Shown: positions 61,387-64,000 of the stretch, piece after piece
Position numbering within the stretch: position 1 is the stretch's first letter
Layout: every line of letters begins with the position of its first letter
Made by a program: the position numbers and the translations under genes
Source: Candidatus Neptunochlamydia vexilliferae
GTDB taxonomy: Bacteria > Chlamydiota > Chlamydiia > Chlamydiales > Simkaniaceae
Length of the DNA: 64,000 nt
Direction of reading: 5' to 3'
Assembly (NCBI RefSeq): GCF_015356785.1
Contig: NZ_JAAEJV010000006.1
Coordinates: forward strand, 1-64,000
Notes under the pieces: generated by a model
Database searches by the model: none
Told to the model about the DNA's origin: nothing
Seen by the model: the letters and a program-made list of their open reading frames with translations, nothing else

Positions 61387-63423
61387 ATGCAAGCAAAAGC
61401 CCCTCTACAAGATCTTCTTGCTGTCTCTTCCAAAGCGAAGTGTTTAAAGATTCTTGAAGGGATCTACCGCGCTCGCTTTACAGATGAGAAAATGCAAAAG
61501 CTTGTCCGGCAAAATAAAGGTGGGACATTCCACCTTTACACAGCAGGACATGAGCTGATTGGTGTGATGTCTGGTGAGGCCCTTGAGCAAGGAAAGGATT
61601 GGGGATTTCCCTATTACCGTGACCGGGCCTTTGCGATTGGTCTTGGGTGTAACTTAAGTGAAATCTTTGGTGCTTTTTTAGCCCGCGAAGTTCCTCACCA
61701 TTCGGGAGGGCGGATGATGCCCGACCACTTTTCCCATAAAGAGCTGCGAATTCCTTGTCAGTCGAGTGTTGTTGGTTCCCAATTCCTCCAAGCTGTTGGC
61801 ATTGCTAAAGCCGCTCGCTTAGCTGGAACCAATGAAGTGGCTTACGTGTCTGGTGGGGATGGCTCCACCTCTCAAGGAGACTTTCATGAAGCGCTTAACT
61901 ACGCCTGTGTCCACAAGCTAGGGGTGATCTTCGTCATCCAAGATAATGGTTGGGCTATTTCAGTTCCCGTTGAAGATCAAACAGCAGGGGGCTCGATTGC
62001 CCACATGGCCAAAGGGTACGCTGGGCTAACCGTCCATGAAATCGATGGGTGTGACTTTGAAGCCGTTGATGGAGCGCTGAGCGCAGCGGTTAAAAAAGGA
62101 AGAAGCCTCGAAGGGCCCACTCTCATTGTTGCGAAGATCCCTCGAATCGGCGCCCACAGTAGCAGTGATGATCCCAAAAAATATAAAACCGAAGCGCAAA
62201 CCGAAGCAGATCAAAAAAGAGATCCCCTTCCCCGTTATGAAGGGTGGCTCTTGGAAAAAGAGCTGATCACCCCTGAAGAGATCAGTGCGCTCCGAGAAAA
62301 AATCAAAGAAGAGATCGAAACAGCCGCCCTAAAAGGGGAAGAGTTCCCCCTTCAAGAAAAAGAGCGCGCTTTAGATCATGTTTATAAAGAAGTCGATGCC
62401 ACCTTTATCCAAACTCCCGAAGCGCGCGGTGAAAGTGTTGTCATTATGGACGCCTTAAACCACGCCCTTGACGAAGAGATGGAGCGGGATCCCGGTGTCA
62501 TTATCTTTGGGCAAGATGTCGCCCGCGGCAAGGGGGGCGTTTTTGGGATTACCCGTGGTCTGACCGCTAAATATGGAGAAGAGCGGTGCTTTAACACCCC
62601 TCTAGCAGAGTCGACGATCGTTGCCACCGCCATTGGAATGGCAGTCCATAGCCACTTCAAACCCGTTGCAGAGATCCAGTTTGCCGATTATTTTTGGACC
62701 GGGGTAAACCAACTCTTTAACGAACTCTCAAGCTTCCACTACCGCTCGAACGGAGAGTGGCACTGTCCCGTTGTGATCCGGATGCCCACAGGAGGGTATA
62801 TCCAAGGAGGGCCCTACCACTCCCAAAGTATCGAAGCATTCCTTGCCCACTGCCCAGGACTCAAAGTGGCCTTCCCTAGCAACGCTGCCGATGCCAAAAT
62901 GCTCCTTAAAAGTGCCATCCGCGACCCAAACCCCGTTATTTTTCTCGAACATAAAGCCCTTTACCGGCAAAGAGTTTTCTCGGCAAACCCCGAGCCCACC
63001 CAGGAAGAGACCCTCCCCCTTGGAAAAGCGCGTGTTGTCCGTGAAGGAAAAGATCTTACCCTGATCGCATGGGGGCTCATGGTCCATATGTCTTCCGAGG
63101 TCGCCCAAAAACTTGAAGATGAAGGGATCTCGGTCGAAGTGATCGATCTTCGGACCATCGTTCCTCTTGATATCGAGACGATCCTCACCTCTTTAGAGAA
63201 AACCAATAAAGCACTCATCCTTCATGAAGCGCCCCTAACCTGCGGCTTTGGAGCGGAGATCGCTGCCCAAATCTCAGAAAAAGGGTTTGAGTTTCTCGAT
63301 GCGCCGATCCAGCGTCTAGGGGGCAAAAACAGCTGCGTCCCTTACGCCAAACACCTCGAAGATACGATCCTCCCCCAAAAAGAGGATATCGAGGTAGCTG
63401 CGCGCACCCTTGCTAAATACTAA
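61387..63423 (+). CDS. 2-oxoacid dehydrogenase E1, fused alpha and beta subunits
   Basis: Thiamine-diphosphate enzyme that decarboxylates a 2-oxoacid and passes the acyl group to E2. The alpha half (about 1-340) has the ThDP motif GGDGSTSQGDFHEALNYA ending in QDN, and PHHSGGRMM. The beta half (about 350-678) has FGQDVARGKGGVFG, FNTPLAEST, EIQFADY and KVAFPSNAADAK. The single 678-residue chain matches the fusion known in C. trachomatis (CT340), distinct from separate pdhA and pdhB. Whether pyruvate or branched-chain 2-oxoacids are used cannot be decided here. Confidence 0.93.
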   Translation: MQAKAPLQDLLAVSSKAKCLKILEGIYRARFTDEKMQKLVRQNKGGTFHLYTAGHELIGVMSGEALEQGKDWGFPYYRDRAFAIGLGCNLSEIFGAFLAREVPHHSGGRMMPDHFSHKELRIPCQSSVVGSQFLQAVGIAKAARLAGTNEVAYVSGGDGSTSQGDFHEALNYACVHKLGVIFVIQDNGWAISVPVEDQTAGGSIAHMAKGYAGLTVHEIDGCDFEAVDGALSAAVKKGRSLEGPTLIVAKIPRIGAHSSSDDPKKYKTEAQTEADQKRDPLPRYEGWLLEKELITPEEISALREKIKEEIETAALKGEEFPLQEKERALDHVYKEVDATFIQTPEARGESVVIMDALNHALDEEMERDPGVIIFGQDVARGKGGVFGITRGLTAKYGEERCFNTPLAESTIVATAIGMAVHSHFKPVAEIQFADYFWTGVNQLFNELSSFHYRSNGEWHCPVVIRMPTGGYIQGGPYHSQSIEAFLAHCPGLKVAFPSNAADAKMLLKSAIRDPNPVIFLEHKALYRQRVFSANPEPTQEETLPLGKARVVREGKDLTLIAWGLMVHMSSEVAQKLEDEGISVEVIDLRTIVPLDIETILTSLEKTNKALILHEAPLTCGFGAEIAAQISEKGFEFLDAPIQRLGGKNSCVPYAKHLEDTILPQKEDIEVAARTLAKY

Positions 63424-63440
63424 CGGAGTTTCTCTGGTGG

Positions 63441-63503
63441 GGGTGAGAAAGTTCTGAGAAGATTTCTCACCTGCGCCGAAAAACTCGGTCCTTTAGGGCC
63501 GAG
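63441..63503 (+). terminator. Two hairpins after the E1 gene
   Basis: GGTGAGAAA and TTTCTCACC (63442-63471) form one stem 20 bases past the stop; CTCGGTCC and GGGCCGAG (63485-63504) form another with a TTTA loop. Neither has a T run. The second may instead be the end hairpin of the IS200-type element that follows. Confidence 0.5.
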
Positions 63504-63520
63504 ATGAAAGGCGCAAATAC

Positions 63521-63990
63521 TCATTCCATTGGTTTTTGCTGGTTTTCAATATATTGCCTGATTGTTGAGATAGCAGCTCCTCCGCAACTACCAGCAAAAT
63601 AACTTAGGGACCAAAAGTTATTGCCCTATAATGCCTTTTGAACTGAAGGATACCCTTTTTTTCGAATAAGCCGGAAAAAAACGCCTTTTAAAGAATCTCT
63701 AAGTTAGAGATAGCAACCTTTTAAAGATTTCTCTTAGGAGCTGGGCAAAAATAACTCATGCATTTCTGGTGCCATAGCGCTTTAGCTGCGCGGCGCAAAT
63801 CCGCAGGAAGCTTATTAGCTTTCAAGGAGTTGCAACAAAGCAGATGAAGATGTTATGGTTGCAGAAATGTATAAGTTATTTTTGCCCAGCTCCTTAGCTC
63901 CTTAAGAACCCTTTTCGTGAAGACCCTCTTTCGATACTTTGTAACAAAGACCAAATGAGTATGTAGTAGAAAAACACACGATCTTCCTCT
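63521..63990 (-). pseudogene. IS200/IS605-type Y1 transposase (TnpA), broken
   Basis: Minus strand. N-terminal part: SCVFLLHTHLVFVTKYRKR then VFTKRVLKEL, the standard TnpA opening with HTH-like metal-binding histidines. C-terminal part: DSLKGVFFRLIRKKGYPSVQ, a stop in place of the usual Trp, then GNNFWSLSYFAGSCGGAAIS and TIRQYIENQQKPME. About 40 residues of the middle, including the catalytic Tyr region, are missing, an amber stop is present, and a 155-bp miniature element splits the gene after KEL. It continues to the right edge of the window. Confidence 0.85.
63738..63892. mobile_element. Miniature element, family D (155 bp) with 5-bp target duplication
   Basis: Terminal inverted repeats GAGCTGGGCAAAAATAAC at both ends, continuing imperfectly for about 30 bases. 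Flanks are CTTAG at 63733-63737 and CTTAG at 63893-63897. Removing the element and one CTTAG restores the reading frame KELREIFK of the host tnpA gene, which confirms the insertion point. No coding capacity. Confidence 0.92.
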
Positions 63991-64000
63991 TCTTAAATTT

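Overview
The window is from a chlamydia of the environmental, amoeba-associated type, most like the Simkania/Parachlamydia side of the phylum. The evidence is gene content and order. Several blocks match the Chlamydia trachomatis order as I remember it: ileS-lepB (CT019-CT020), lepA-ADP/ATP translocase-CT066-ytgA-D-dxr-rseP (CT064-CT072), hrcA-grpE-dnaK (CT394-396), zntA-CT728-serS (CT727-729), and the E1 alpha-beta fusion (CT340). A nucleotide/ATP translocase, the membrane-repressor fusion YtgC(R) and a eukaryotic-type ubiquitin protease fit an obligate intracellular lifestyle. The species call is inference.

Layout. 1-1,280: the end of a mobile element fused to a rhuM remnant, a long fold-back sequence, and ssrA (tmRNA) with its own promoter and terminator. 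1.4-7.7 kb: ileS facing a coupled lepB-MFS pair. 8.3-17 kb: a two-partner secretion locus with two divergent filamentous-haemagglutinin-like exoproteins and one outer-membrane TpsB transporter. 17.1-20.7 kb: a mobile-element zone with a dead higBA toxin-antitoxin pair broken by an ISAs1-type element, two orphan genes and two miniature elements. 20.7-35.1 kb: the conserved lepA-to-rseP backbone with two insertions, an AAA-ATPase/PDDEXK gene and an mrp-like gene. 35.2-37.3 kb: a USP-family deubiquitinase. 37.4-41.4 kb: the HrcA/CIRCE heat-shock operon. 41.6-45.8 kb: a large trypsin-like protease/STAND-NTPase/TPR protein beside a decayed copy of its own 3' end. 45.7-48.8 kb: a large NAD-glutamate dehydrogenase. 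49.2-53.8 kb: a toxin-immunity island flanked by duplicated DUF2442 genes. 53.8-63.4 kb: the zntA-CT728-serS backbone split by an AAA-ATPase cassette, then a UPF0158-like protein and the fused E1 dehydrogenase. 63.5-64 kb: an IS200-type transposase remnant split by a miniature element.

How the genes work together. The mrp-ytgABCD-dxr-rseP genes are nearly contiguous and mostly overlap by ATGA, so they look like one operon for Fe-S/metal handling, metal import, isoprenoid synthesis and envelope proteolysis. hrcA, grpE and dnaK form the classical CIRCE-repressed chaperone operon. Host or competitor interaction is represented by the two-partner secretion system, the deubiquitinase, the protease-STAND protein and the polymorphic-toxin island.

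The strongest candidates for under-described biology are the protease-STAND-TPR gene, the toxin-immunity island (where one putative immunity protein contains a toxin-like segment), the 60-bp palindromic array in front of an AAA-ATPase gene, and at least five families of non-coding miniature elements. Several of these elements have visible target duplications, and one supplies the last codons of a transporter gene. All calls come from reading the sequence; no database search was possible.
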